Assembly: GCA_041946685.1 (NCBI GenBank)
Contig: JBHGAV010000005.1
Coordinates: forward strand, 50,610 to 114,609
DNA from: JBHGAV01 sp041946685
GTDB taxonomy: Bacteria > Acidobacteriota > Terriglobia > Bryobacterales > Bryobacteraceae
DNA length: 64,000 nt
Reading direction: 5' to 3'
Shown: positions 16,119-24,527 of the stretch, piece after piece
How the letters are laid out: every line of letters starts with the position of its first letter
Position numbering within the stretch: position 1 is the stretch's first letter
Program-made: the position numbers and the translations under genes
The notes under the pieces: model-generated
Told to the model about the DNA's origin: nothing
Database searches by the model: none
The model's input: the letters and a program-made list of their open reading frames with translations, nothing else

Positions 16119-17056
16119 CGGAAGCGGTTCTCAAGACCCTGATGCAGGCCGCCCTCCTGTTGGCGCTTTCCCCCCTGGTGACTGGTTTCATCCGGACGCT
16201 GAAGGCCCGCTTGCAGACCCGTAAGGGCCCCGGCGTCTTGCAGCCCTACCGCGATCTTCACAAGCTGTTCCGCAAGGGAATGGTGATTCCGGCCACCTCG
16301 TCGTGGCTCTTCCCGGCGACGCCTTACGTCGTGTTCGCGACAGCCCTTCTGGCCGGGCTGATGGTTCCCATGGCCTCTGCCGAAGCGCCGTTGGGCCTGT
16401 TTGGAGGAGTGCTGGCGGTCGTGTACCTCTTGGGCCTCGGCCGGTTCTTCCTGGCCCTGGGAGGACTCGATACCGGGAGCTCCTTCGGCGGACTCGGGAG
16501 CAGCCGGGAGATGACCATCTCCGCGCTGGCCGAGCCCGCGATGATGCTGGCAGTGTTCACCGTGGCCATCGGCGCCAACTCCACCAGCCTCTCCGAGGTG
16601 GCCAGGGTCGCCACCGGCCAGGCATGGCGCTTCCTCGCCCCCTCGCAGATGCTGGCTTTCGCGGCCCTGTTCGTGGTCCTCATCGCCGAGACGGGAAGGA
16701 TCCCGGTGGACAATCCGGCCACGCATCTGGAACTCACCATGATCCACGAGGCCATGGTGCTGGAATACTCCGGCCCTTACCTGGCCCTGATCGAGTGGGG
16801 CGCATCCATCAAACAACTGCTGCTGATGACACTGCTGATCAACAGCTTCTGGCCCTTCGGCATCCAGGCGGGGCGGTCGCTCCCCGAAGTCCTCACCAGC
16901 CTCGGGTATTTGCTGGCGAAGTTGACGGCGGTCAGTTGCTGCATCGTCCTGGTGGAAACGACCAACGCGAAGATGCGGCTATTCCGCGTGCCGGAACTCC
17001 TGGCGGCGGCTTTCACGCTCGGCGCGCTCGCCCTGGTCTCGACGTTCTTGTTCTGA
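16115..17056 (+). CDS. HyfC-like (NuoH family) membrane subunit
   Basis: 313 residues with about eight membrane helices. Signatures of the NuoH/HyfC/EchB family are clear: RKGPGVLQPYRDLHKLFRKG near residue 35, and ETGRIPVDNPATHLEL followed by HEAMVLEYSGP near residues 190-220. In complex I and group 4 hydrogenases this subunit sits beneath the iron-sulfur/catalytic module and couples electron transfer to ion movement. It starts by ATGA overlap with the HyfB-like gene, and 10 bases separate it from the next gene. Confidence 0.93.
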   Translation: MTEAVLKTLMQAALLLALSPLVTGFIRTLKARLQTRKGPGVLQPYRDLHKLFRKGMVIPATSSWLFPATPYVVFATALLAGLMVPMASAEAPLGLFGGVLAVVYLLGLGRFFLALGGLDTGSSFGGLGSSREMTISALAEPAMMLAVFTVAIGANSTSLSEVARVATGQAWRFLAPSQMLAFAALFVVLIAETGRIPVDNPATHLELTMIHEAMVLEYSGPYLALIEWGASIKQLLLMTLLINSFWPFGIQAGRSLPEVLTSLGYLLAKLTAVSCCIVLVETTNAKMRLFRVPELLAAAFTLGALALVSTFLF

Positions 17057-17066
17057 CGATGAAGCG

Positions 17067-17753
17067 ATGAGCGTATTTCAGAACCCCGAATTCGGCGATA
17101 AGATCGTGACGCTGATGGCGGCGCTGGTGCTGGTGCTCCAGATTCTCATGGCCGCGCAGCGCTGGCTGGTGACCAACATCCGGATCTTCGGGGTGCAGTC
17201 GTTTTTATTGGCCGCCATTGCCGGCACCATTGCCGTTTTCAACGGGGCCCCCCACATCTTCATCGCGGCCGTTCTGACACTGCTGGTCAAGGCGATCCTG
17301 GTGCCGATACTGCTCGAGCGGCTGGTGAACCGGATCGAGATCCGCCAGGAGATCGAGCCGTTCGTGAACGTCCCGCTCTCGGTGGTGATTTGCGGAGGCC
17401 TGACGCTGCTCGGATACGTCGTAGCCGAGTCCTTCTACCATCCGGAGCCTGACAGCGGAGTCCAGAACCTTGGCCACAACACGCTGGCCGTGGCAATTAG
17501 CCTGTTCCTGATCGGCTTCTTCGTGATGATCAACCGCCGCAAAGCGTTGACCCAGGTTCTGGCGCTGCTTTCGCTCGAAAACGGGCTGTTTCTGGCCGCG
17601 ATTTCGCTCACATACGGGATGCCCTTGATCGTCGAACTGGGCGTGTTCTTCGATGTGCTGGTGGCCGTGATGGTGCTTGGCATCCTGGTCTTCCGCATTC
17701 GGGAGACTTTCGAGTCGATGGATGTGAGCAAGATGCGGAGACTGCGAGGCTAG
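17067..17753 (+). CDS. HyfE-like membrane subunit
   Basis: 228 residues with about six to seven membrane segments, including LAAIAGTIAVFNGAPHIFIA, VVICGGLTLLGYVVAESFYH, and a NuoK-like end (LALLSLENGLFLAAISLTYGMPLIVELGVFFDVLVAVMV). The SLENG segment with a membrane-embedded Glu is the HyfE/NuoK mark. It is shorter modules fused, as in hydrogenase-4 HyfE, and should form part of the membrane arm. The 13-base spacing to the next start and 10-base spacing from the previous stop place it in the operon. Confidence 0.88.
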   Translation: MSVFQNPEFGDKIVTLMAALVLVLQILMAAQRWLVTNIRIFGVQSFLLAAIAGTIAVFNGAPHIFIAAVLTLLVKAILVPILLERLVNRIEIRQEIEPFVNVPLSVVICGGLTLLGYVVAESFYHPEPDSGVQNLGHNTLAVAISLFLIGFFVMINRRKALTQVLALLSLENGLFLAAISLTYGMPLIVELGVFFDVLVAVMVLGILVFRIRETFESMDVSKMRRLRG

Positions 17754-17761
17754 CCGGACCG

Positions 17762-19249
17762 ATGACCCTCGCCGCGCTGCTTCTGGTTCCGCTGGCCGCC
17801 GGGGCGTTCTCGTTCGTCGCCGCAAAGCGGCGATGGATGGAGGCGATCAACCTGGTCTGCTTCACGGGCGTCTTCCTGCTGGCCCTGCTGCTGGGCTACC
17901 AAGTGCTGGCGGGCGGACCGGTTTCTCTCTGGAACGGCTTCCTCTATGCCGACCAACTGAGCGCCCTTGTGATTCTCCTGACGGCCTCGGTGGCCCTGCC
18001 ATGCGCGGTCTACGCCGTGGGCTATCTGCGCAGCGACGAGCGGAGCGGCGCTCTATCGGAAGCCGGCGACGCCGCTTCCCAACTGCGGCGCTACTACTCG
18101 CTGACGCCGCTGTTCGTCTTCTCCATGCTGCTGGTCACCGTCTCGAACAACCTGGGCGTCATGTGGGTGGCGATTGAAGCCACCACGCTGGCCTCGGTCT
18201 TCCTGGTGGCCTTCTACGGGAAGGTGACATCGCTGGAAGCGGCGTGGAAGTACGCGATTATCGGCGGCGTCGGGCTGTCGATGGCGCTGTTTGGCACGAT
18301 TCTGACCTACTACTCCGGGCATGCGCTCGCCGGCTCGGACACGCTCGCCGGGCTGAACTGGTCTTTTCTGGCCGAGCGCGCGGCACAACTGGACAAGACC
18401 ACCCTGCGGCTCGCCTTCATCCTGGCTCTGCTCGGGTACGGGACCAAAGCAGGCCTGGCTCCCATGCACACCTGGAAGCCCGATGCCTATGGGGAGGCGC
18501 CGGTGCCCGCCGCCGCCATCTTATCGACAGCCATGTTGAACTGCGCCCTGTACGGTCTGATCCGGTTCTACATCCTGGCCGGCCGCTCGCTCGGCCCCGA
18601 TTTCCCCGGCGGGCTGCTGTTGCTGTTCGGCCTGTTGTCTATGGGCATCTCGGTGCCGTTCGTGCTGATCCAGAAGAACTACAGGCGCCTCCTGGCCTAC
18701 CACACCATCGACCACGCGGGAATCATGGCCACGGCAGCCGGAATCGGCGGAGCGGCCGGCTCGCTGGCCCTCATGCTGCACATGACGTTTCATACCGTGG
18801 CCAAGTCCTTGCTTTTCCTGTGCGCCGGCAATGTGTCGCAGCAGTTCAAGACCGATCTGTTCAAGAAAATCGGCGGCGGGGTGATCCGGGTCATGCCGTT
18901 CACGGGGACCGTCTTCCTCATGGCGATGCTGGCCATCATCGGGATGCCGCCCTTCAGCCTGTTCCAGAGCGAATTTCTCATTGTCCAGGCGGGCTTTTCG
19001 AGCGGGAATCACCTGCCAAGCGTGCTCTTCATCATTTTCGGAACCGGCGTCTTCGCGGGAGCGCTGTTGCACGTCGGAGGCTTAGTGCTCGGCCCGGCGG
19101 AGGCGGACCGCCCGCCGGTGCGGTGGCTTCCGTGGCAGGGCGCTTCGGTCCTGGCTCTGGCCATCGTCCTTGTGGTGATGGGTTTCTGGCTGCCGGCGCC
19201 TCTGCTTGAGTTGATCCGCGGCGCGGCACGTGTGGTGGCGGGGGGGTGA
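17762..19249 (+). CDS. HyfF-like antiporter subunit
   Basis: 495 residues with about 14 membrane helices, a second NuoL/M/N-type subunit. It carries WVAIEATTLASVFLVAFY with the conserved Glu, GYGTKAGLAPMHTWKPDAYGEAPVPAAAILS with its Lys, and LLAYHTIDHAGIM. Having both HyfB-like and HyfF-like subunits is characteristic of hydrogenase-4 type complexes rather than of hydrogenase-3, and implies at least two ion channels. The stop overlaps the upstream region of the large-subunit gene (TGA 19247-19249, next ATG 19252). Confidence 0.92.
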   Translation: MTLAALLLVPLAAGAFSFVAAKRRWMEAINLVCFTGVFLLALLLGYQVLAGGPVSLWNGFLYADQLSALVILLTASVALPCAVYAVGYLRSDERSGALSEAGDAASQLRRYYSLTPLFVFSMLLVTVSNNLGVMWVAIEATTLASVFLVAFYGKVTSLEAAWKYAIIGGVGLSMALFGTILTYYSGHALAGSDTLAGLNWSFLAERAAQLDKTTLRLAFILALLGYGTKAGLAPMHTWKPDAYGEAPVPAAAILSTAMLNCALYGLIRFYILAGRSLGPDFPGGLLLLFGLLSMGISVPFVLIQKNYRRLLAYHTIDHAGIMATAAGIGGAAGSLALMLHMTFHTVAKSLLFLCAGNVSQQFKTDLFKKIGGGVIRVMPFTGTVFLMAMLAIIGMPPFSLFQSEFLIVQAGFSSGNHLPSVLFIIFGTGVFAGALLHVGGLVLGPAEADRPPVRWLPWQGASVLALAIVLVVMGFWLPAPLLELIRGAARVVAGG

Positions 19250-19251
19250 CG

Positions 19252-20829
19252 ATGCGGAACGTCTTGAGCGCGCTCTCGGAGAGATTCCCCGGCCGCCTTC
19301 AAACCCTGGAAATCGGCAGCGGAGATCAAGTCTATGCGGCCGTCGAGGCCGCCGGCGTCCCGGCGATCATCGACAGCTTGCGGAGCGGTTGGGCGGCTCG
19401 TGTTGCAGCGGTGTTCGCCGAGGACCGGCTGGCAGCCGAGGGGGCGTTCTACGTCTACTACGTCGTCGAGCGGCCCGACGATCCCGTCTACCTGGTTCTG
19501 CGCGCCTCGGTCGAGGATGACCGGATGAGTTTCCCGTCGCTCGCGGCGGAACTGCCCGCCGTGAACTGGCAGGAGCGTGAGATCCAGGACATGTTCGGGA
19601 TCGAGGCCGCCGGGCACCCCAACCCCCGGCGCGTAGCTCTGCACGACAACTGGCCTGACGTACATCCCTTGCGGAAGGATTTCCCGCTCGGCGCGGTGTT
19701 GCCGCCCTTCGAGGGCGAGCAACACGAGTACCGGCCGACTTTGGGAGAGGGCGTTTTTCAGATACCCGTCGGTCCGGTCCACGCCGGCATCATCGAGCCG
19801 GGCCATTTCAACTTCGCCGTGGCCGGTGAGCCGATTCTCTATCTGCAACTGCGTATGTTCTATACGCACAAAGGAACGGAGAAGCTGTTTGAGCATCTCC
19901 CCGTCGACCGTGCCGTCTTCCTTGCGGAAAGCATCTCCGGCGATTCGGCCTTCTCCCACGGAACAGCGTTCTGCCAGGCGATCGAGCGGGCCGCCCAGAT
20001 CGAAGTTCCTCTCCGCGGCAGGTTCATGCGCACCGTGCTGCTCGAGCTGGAGCGGATCTACAACCATGTCGCCGACATCGGGGCTATCGCCACAGATGTA
20101 GGCTTCGTGGTCGCGAACGCGCACGCGGGCCGGCTGAGAGAAATCGTGGTCGGCTTGAACGAGGAGCTGACCGGGAGCCGGCTGTTGCGCGGCATGGTGT
20201 GCATCGGAGGTGTGCGGCGCGACTGGACCGGTGCGCAGCTCGGCGCGCTCAAAGCAACGCTGGATACCATCGAAGGGGAATTTCGGGACTTGGTCTCCCT
20301 GATCAAGTCCTCCGATTCCACACGCGACCGCTTGGAGAAGACGGGAGTCCTCCATCCTGACAAGGCCAAGGTCCTCGGCATCGTCGGCGTGGGTGGCCGC
20401 GCCTCCGGGGTCGATCTGGATGTGCGGCGCGATCATCCCTATGCTGCCTATGACCACCTTTCGTTCAGGGTGCCCGTGTACCAGGAGGGAGACGTGCTGC
20501 ACCGGATGCAGGTGCGCATCGACGAAGTGAGGGAATCCCTGGCGATGATTCGCGAAGCCGCGGCTCATCTGCCGGATGGTCCGCACGCGGCTCCGCTTGG
20601 CGAGATCCCCCCTGGACGCTGCGGCTTGGGCGCGGTGGAGGGCTGGAGAGGGGAGATCCTGCACTGGGTGCGCACGGCCCCCGGCGACCGGTTGGAGCGC
20701 TGCAAGGTCAAGGACCCGTCTCTTAACAACTGGCCTGCGCTGGTGGAAGCGGTGCAGGGCAACATCGTGGCAGACTTTCCCGTGATCAACAAGAGTTTCA
20801 ACCTCTCCTACTCCGGGACGGACCGCTGA
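19252..20829 (+). CDS. HyfG-like large subunit (NuoC-NuoD fusion) without nickel ligands
   Basis: 525 residues. Residues 1-155 form the 30-kDa NuoC-like domain (NWQEREIQDMFGIEAAGHPNPRR, HPLRKDF). From about 165 it is the NuoD/NiFe-hydrogenase large-subunit fold (GPVHAGIIEPGHFNF, ERIYNHVADIGAI). The two motifs that bind the NiFe centre are altered. The N-terminal CxxC is Ser229-Gly-Asp-Ser232 within SISGDSAFSH. The C-terminal DPCxxC is NLSYSG (517-522), followed only by TDR and the stop, so there is no tail for a maturation protease. It therefore cannot hold a normal NiFe site. It belongs with Ehr-type complexes. The oxidoreduction partner, if any, is unknown. ATG 19252 has a G-run before it; GTG 19246 is an alternative. 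Confidence 0.92.
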   Translation: MRNVLSALSERFPGRLQTLEIGSGDQVYAAVEAAGVPAIIDSLRSGWAARVAAVFAEDRLAAEGAFYVYYVVERPDDPVYLVLRASVEDDRMSFPSLAAELPAVNWQEREIQDMFGIEAAGHPNPRRVALHDNWPDVHPLRKDFPLGAVLPPFEGEQHEYRPTLGEGVFQIPVGPVHAGIIEPGHFNFAVAGEPILYLQLRMFYTHKGTEKLFEHLPVDRAVFLAESISGDSAFSHGTAFCQAIERAAQIEVPLRGRFMRTVLLELERIYNHVADIGAIATDVGFVVANAHAGRLREIVVGLNEELTGSRLLRGMVCIGGVRRDWTGAQLGALKATLDTIEGEFRDLVSLIKSSDSTRDRLEKTGVLHPDKAKVLGIVGVGGRASGVDLDVRRDHPYAAYDHLSFRVPVYQEGDVLHRMQVRIDEVRESLAMIREAAAHLPDGPHAAPLGEIPPGRCGLGAVEGWRGEILHWVRTAPGDRLERCKVKDPSLNNWPALVEAVQGNIVADFPVINKSFNLSYSGTDR

Positions 20830-20831
20830 GC

Positions 20832-21614
20832 ATGTTCAAGATCCTGCAAAAGACGCTCAAGACGGGGATTGTTACGAGGCCCTACCCGGCGCACCCCGCG
20901 CGACCTTCGGAGCATTTCCGCGGCCGGCCCGAATTCGATTTCAACGCGTGGCGCAATGCAGGTCCGGCGGCCGATGCTTGTCCTACGGGGGCGATTCACA
21001 TCGGCGAGCGGGATGGCTCGCGCCAGGTCAGTGTCGACTACGGGCGCTGCATTTTCTGCGGCCAGTGCGCCGCGGTCTCGGGTGGCAAGGGCGTGCGCAT
21101 GACCAGGGAATTCGAACTGGCGGCGACCGATCGTAGCGCGCTCATCGTCTCCTCCAAAAGCCCGATGCAGGCCGGCGCGGTTGGAGAGAAGCTGGACCAC
21201 ACCGTCCGCCGCGTTCTGGGCCGCTCACTCGCGATCCGGCAGGTGGACGCGGGGTCCTGCAATGGCTGCGAGCTGGAGATCGTCGCCCTCAACAATCCCG
21301 TGCACGACATCGAGCGTTTCGGCATCCATTTCGTCGCCTCGCCCCGGCATGCCGACATGCTCCTGGTGACCGGCCCTGTCACAAGAAACATGGAGCTGGC
21401 GCTGAGAAAGACCTACGACGCGACACCGGAGCCCAAGGTGGTGGTCGCCGCCGGGGCGTGCGGCATCAGCGGCGGCATCTTTGGAGTGAACTACGCGACG
21501 CGGGGCGGCGTGGACCAGGTGATTCCCGTAGATGTCTACGTCCCCGGCTGCCCGCCTCGACCCGAGGCGCTGCTCCACGGAATATTGCTGGCGGTGGGCC
21601 GCCTGAAGCCGTAG
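20832..21614 (+). CDS. HyfH-HyfI-like fusion: ferredoxin domain plus NuoB-like small subunit
   Basis: 260 residues. Residues 1-100 form a reduced ferredoxin domain with Cys50 (ACPTGAI) and Cys73, Cys76 and Cys79 (RCIFCGQC), enough for one [4Fe-4S] cluster. The second CxxCxxC and final CP of a normal two-cluster HyfH are absent (QCAAVSGGKG). Residues 130-260 are the NuoB/HyfI small subunit with Cys143, Cys146, Cys210 and Cys240 (SCNGCELE, GACG, GCPP), which bind the N2-like proximal cluster. In E. coli HyfH and HyfI are separate. The gene follows the large subunit by 2 bases and ends the operon, touching the convergent ykgJ-like stop. Confidence 0.92.
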   Translation: MFKILQKTLKTGIVTRPYPAHPARPSEHFRGRPEFDFNAWRNAGPAADACPTGAIHIGERDGSRQVSVDYGRCIFCGQCAAVSGGKGVRMTREFELAATDRSALIVSSKSPMQAGAVGEKLDHTVRRVLGRSLAIRQVDAGSCNGCELEIVALNNPVHDIERFGIHFVASPRHADMLLVTGPVTRNMELALRKTYDATPEPKVVVAAGACGISGGIFGVNYATRGGVDQVIPVDVYVPGCPPRPEALLHGILLAVGRLKP

Positions 21615-22031
21615 CTATTCGGCGGAGTAGATCCCTGGGTAGGCTTCCCGCATTTCGTTGGCAATGCGCTGGACCGCCTGCAAAGGAACGTAGTCCCCCT
21701 GTCCGATTCCGGGGCAGCAAGCCTGGACCTTCCGCCAGGCGGCCGGTTTTCCGACGTGTTCGGGCCAGAAGGGGTACGCCCGGCACTGCGTGGGCTTGGC
21801 CGGATGGATCGAGCAGCCCCCTTCCCCGAGGAAATGGCACTCCGAACCCCGAGGTTTGCGCAACCGCAACAGGTGCCTGGTCCGGTAGACGTACCGCCGC
21901 TCGAAGACGGGTTTGGTGAGGCCCAGGAAGTCCGCCGCCCGTTCCAGGTCCCGTTCGCTTAGGTAGACGTAGCCCTTTGCGCTGCAACAAGCCGTGCACC
22001 CGGGCTGGCATTCAAAGCGAAGGCCTTCCAT
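21615..22031 (-). CDS. YkgJ-family cysteine-cluster protein
   Basis: 138 residues from ATG 22031 (a TTG at 22055 would add eight residues). It shows the YkgJ pattern of spaced cysteines: CQPGCTACC near the N-terminus, CHFLGEGGCSIHPAKPTQCRAYPFWP in two halves, and ACCPGIGQG. The family is thought to bind zinc or an iron-sulfur cluster; its biochemical function is not established. It is convergent with the Ehr operon, the two stops being adjacent, so it is not part of it. Its 5' region is shared with the divergent aminotransferase gene. Confidence 0.85.
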   Translation of the reverse strand: MEGLRFECQPGCTACCSAKGYVYLSERDLERAADFLGLTKPVFERRYVYRTRHLLRLRKPRGSECHFLGEGGCSIHPAKPTQCRAYPFWPEHVGKPAAWRKVQACCPGIGQGDYVPLQAVQRIANEMREAYPGIYSAE

Positions 22032-22061
22032 ACCGATCAGGATAACTGTAGACAAGGGGAG

Positions 22062-22067
22062 TAAAAT
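22062..22067 (+). promoter_or_regulatory. -10-like element upstream of the aminotransferase
   Basis: TAAAAT matches 5 of 6 consensus positions in the divergent gap between ykgJ and the aminotransferase. No convincing -35 was found. Transcription would begin near 22074. Confidence 0.3.
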
Positions 22068-22180
22068 AGAAGTATGGAAGTTCGGCCAGCCATCGCGAGA
22101 CCTGGCCTGTTCGGCTGCGACTGAACCCCCGCCCTTTCCGTTTCATTTCAGAGGCTCCAAATCAACAGGAGGGTATGAAC

Positions 22181-23533
22181 ATGAATGGAACTGCTCTGGC
22201 GGTACGTCCGGATTTGCCCCACATCGCGACTTCCCTGCCCGGGCCCCGCGCGCAGGAAATTATCGCGCGCGACCGCGAATTCGTCTCCCCGTCCTATACG
22301 CGCGCCTATCCGCTGGTGGCCGAGCGTGGCGAGGGCGCCATCGTCGAGGACGTCGACGGGAACCGCTTCCTCGATTTCAGCGCGGGAATCGCGGTGGTGG
22401 CCACGGGCCACTGCCACCCGAGGGTGGTCGCCGCGATTCAGGAGCAGGCGCAGCGGCTGATTCACATGTCCGGCACGGACTTCTACTATGAGAGCCTGGC
22501 GGAATTGGCAGCCAGGCTTGCGGCGCTGGCTCCGGGCGGTGGTCCTCACCGCGTGCATTTCGCGAACTCCGGAGCCGAGGCGGTCGAAGCCGCGATCAAG
22601 CTCGCCCGCTACCACACGGGGCGTGACCGGTTTCTTGCATTCCTGGGGGGCTTTCACGGCCGCACCATCGGCGCGCTCTCGCTGACGGCGAGCAAGGCGG
22701 TGCAACGGCGCGGCTTTGGCCCGCTCGTGCCGGGGATCCACCACGTCCCCTACGCCTACTGCTACCGGTGCGCCTATGGGAAGCAGCCCGGGACCTGCGC
22801 CGTGGAATGCGTCAAGGCCATCGAGGAACAGGTCTTCAAGACCATCGTCCCCGCCGATGAAGTCGCAGCTATCGTGCTGGAGCCCATCCAGGGGGAGGGC
22901 GGGTACGTCGTGCCTCCGCGCAAGTTCCTCGACGAGCTACAGGAAGTGGCGCGCCGGCACGGCATTCTGCTGATCGCCGACGAGGTGCAGTCCGGGATGG
23001 GAAGAACCGGGCGGATGTGGGCCTCGGAGCACTTCGACCTCGTCCCGGACATCACGGCCGTGGCCAAGGGCATTGCCAGCGGACTGCCGCTGGGGGCGAC
23101 GCTGGCCCGGGCCGAGATCATGCAGTGGGAGCGCGGAGCGCACGCCTCCACCTTCGGCGGCAATCCGGTTGCGGTGGCCGCCGCGCTGACCACGATAGAA
23201 CTGCTCGGCGAAGGGCTGGTCGAGAATGCCGCGCGCATTGGCCGCTACATGATGGCGCGCCTTCGTGAATGGCCGGGGCGCCACCGCTCGGTGGGCGACG
23301 TGCGCGGGCTGGGGTTGATGATCGGGATCGAACTGGTCAAGGATAGGGAGACTCGCGAGAGCGCGCCCAGGCTGCGCGACAGGGTCGTGCAGTCGGCGTT
23401 CGAGCGGGGTCTGCTGGTGCTCGGTGCGGGTGACAGCGTGATCCGGCTGAGCCCCCCCTTGACGATCACCCGCGACCAGGCGGACTTCGCAATGGATACA
23501 CTAGAGGACTGCATCCGGAATGCAGTTCCATGA
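22181..23533 (+). CDS. Class III (PLP) aminotransferase, acetylornithine/4-aminobutyrate type
   Basis: 450 residues. Fold-type I PLP signatures are clear: NSGAEAVEAAIKLAR, a G-G-F-H-G-R-T loop, LEPIQGEGGY, LLIADEVQSGMGRTG with the cofactor Asp, and AVAKGIASGLPLGA containing the PLP-binding Lys. It resembles the 4-aminobutyrate/acetylornithine aminotransferase group; the exact amino donor cannot be read from sequence. AGGAGGG ends at 22173: ATG 22175 is only one base away, while ATG 22181 has the normal 7-base spacing, so the latter was chosen. The methyltransferase gene downstream overlaps by 4 bases (ATGA). Confidence 0.92.
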   Translation: MNGTALAVRPDLPHIATSLPGPRAQEIIARDREFVSPSYTRAYPLVAERGEGAIVEDVDGNRFLDFSAGIAVVATGHCHPRVVAAIQEQAQRLIHMSGTDFYYESLAELAARLAALAPGGGPHRVHFANSGAEAVEAAIKLARYHTGRDRFLAFLGGFHGRTIGALSLTASKAVQRRGFGPLVPGIHHVPYAYCYRCAYGKQPGTCAVECVKAIEEQVFKTIVPADEVAAIVLEPIQGEGGYVVPPRKFLDELQEVARRHGILLIADEVQSGMGRTGRMWASEHFDLVPDITAVAKGIASGLPLGATLARAEIMQWERGAHASTFGGNPVAVAAALTTIELLGEGLVENAARIGRYMMARLREWPGRHRSVGDVRGLGLMIGIELVKDRETRESAPRLRDRVVQSAFERGLLVLGAGDSVIRLSPPLTITRDQADFAMDTLEDCIRNAVP

Positions 23534-24057
23534 GAATCCTCGACGTCGGTTGCGGGATCAACAAGTTTCCGGGGGCCATCGGCATCGACCGGAACCCCCG
23601 CAGCCGCGCCGACGTGATTTGCGACCTGGACCGATTTCCGTACCCCTTCGCCGACGCCAGTTTCGACCGGGTGCGCGTCGTCCACTTCATCGAACACGCG
23701 CGCGACGTAATCCGGACCGTGGAGGAGTTCCACCGGCTGGTCAAGCCGGGCGGAAGAATCCACATCGTCACCCCCCACTACACCGACTTCAGCTCGTTTT
23801 GCGACCCCACGCACCGCTGGCACCTCAACAGCTTCTCGTTCCGATACTTCGGCGAGGATCACGCCGGCTTCGGCTACTACTCTCCGGTAAGGCTGCGTGA
23901 GATTTCCGTACGCGTGAAGCTACTTGCCTTGTGGAGGATTCTCGGATTCGAGCTGCTGGTGAACCATTTCCCGCGTTTCCGCCGCTTCTGGGAGTACTAC
24001 CTGTGCTTCCTGATCCGCGGGAAGGTAATGGGGTTCGAGTTCGAAAGAATTGGGTGA
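23530..24057 (+). CDS. SAM-dependent methyltransferase (class I)
   Basis: 175 residues. The start MRILDVGCGINKFPGAIGIDRNP is a motif I glycine-rich SAM site, followed by ADVICDLDRFPYPFADASFDRV (motif II/post) and VHFIEHARDV (motif III-like). These fit Methyltransf_11-type enzymes. The rest, including YTDFSSFCDPTHRWHLNSFSFRYF, resembles methyltransferases near glycan or lipid gene clusters. The substrate is unknown. It starts inside the aminotransferase stop (ATGA) and its own stop overlaps the yraN GTG start (GTGA), so three unrelated-looking genes are translationally coupled. Confidence 0.85.
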   Translation: MRILDVGCGINKFPGAIGIDRNPRSRADVICDLDRFPYPFADASFDRVRVVHFIEHARDVIRTVEEFHRLVKPGGRIHIVTPHYTDFSSFCDPTHRWHLNSFSFRYFGEDHAGFGYYSPVRLREISVRVKLLALWRILGFELLVNHFPRFRRFWEYYLCFLIRGKVMGFEFERIG

Positions 24058-24488
24058 TCAGGATTCTGTACAAGTTGGCGGATGGGCTCCGCCACCGTGC
24101 GCGCCTGCGGCGGTGGAACCCCGAGCACGCCAGCGGCCGGCGCGGCGAGGATCTCGCCCACCGGTTCCTACAGGACCAGGGGCTGCGCGTGGTGGCCAGG
24201 AACTACCGGACACGTTCCGGCGACGGCGAAATCGACTTGGTGGCCTGGGACGGCGACACGCTGGCCTTCGTGGAGGTGAAATCCAGGAAGACCGGCGATC
24301 ACGGGACGCCGGACCGGGCCGTGGACCGCGAGAAGCAGCACGCCCTGATTCGCACCGCGCGGGATTACGCGCGGCGAGGCGGGGTGGAATGGACCCGGAC
24401 CCGGTTCGACGTGGTGAACGTCGTCTTCGGAGACACTCCCGCAATCTGGCACATCAAGGACGCGTTTCCGCGAGGGCAGGCGTTATAA
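24054..24488 (+). CDS. yraN: YraN (UPF0102) endonuclease-fold protein
   Basis: 144 residues from GTG 24054, which overlaps the methyltransferase stop as GTGA. The UPF0102 hallmarks are present: HASGRRGEDLAHRFL, VVARNYRTRSGDGEIDLVAWDGDTLAFVEVKSRK, and FDVVNVVF. The E-x-D...E-V-K arrangement is that of a PD-(D/E)xK nuclease. The family is conserved but its cellular role is not firmly known; a link to Holliday junction or DNA repair has been suggested. A longer open frame upstream was not used because it lies inside the methyltransferase gene. Confidence 0.92.
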   Translation: MIRILYKLADGLRHRARLRRWNPEHASGRRGEDLAHRFLQDQGLRVVARNYRTRSGDGEIDLVAWDGDTLAFVEVKSRKTGDHGTPDRAVDREKQHALIRTARDYARRGGVEWTRTRFDVVNVVFGDTPAIWHIKDAFPRGQAL

Positions 24489-24489
24489 T
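24484..24489 (+). promoter_or_regulatory. Perfect -10 hexamer before galT
   Basis: TATAAT overlaps the yraN stop codon. No recognisable -35 lies 16-18 bases upstream. Transcription would begin near 24496, giving galT a leader of about 32 bases that contains a strong GAGGAGGA ribosome site. Confidence 0.45.
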
Positions 24490-24527
24490 ACAGGACCCGG
24501 CATTTTGCCGCGAGGAGGACCGTTCGG

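Noticed and set aside
14094..21614. Calling the operon complex I (nuo) or hydrogenase-4 (hyf)
   Set aside because: The subunit set (two antiporter-like subunits with HyfE-like and HyfC-like proteins, no NADH module) is not complex I, and the loss of all four nickel ligands excludes a true NiFe hydrogenase.
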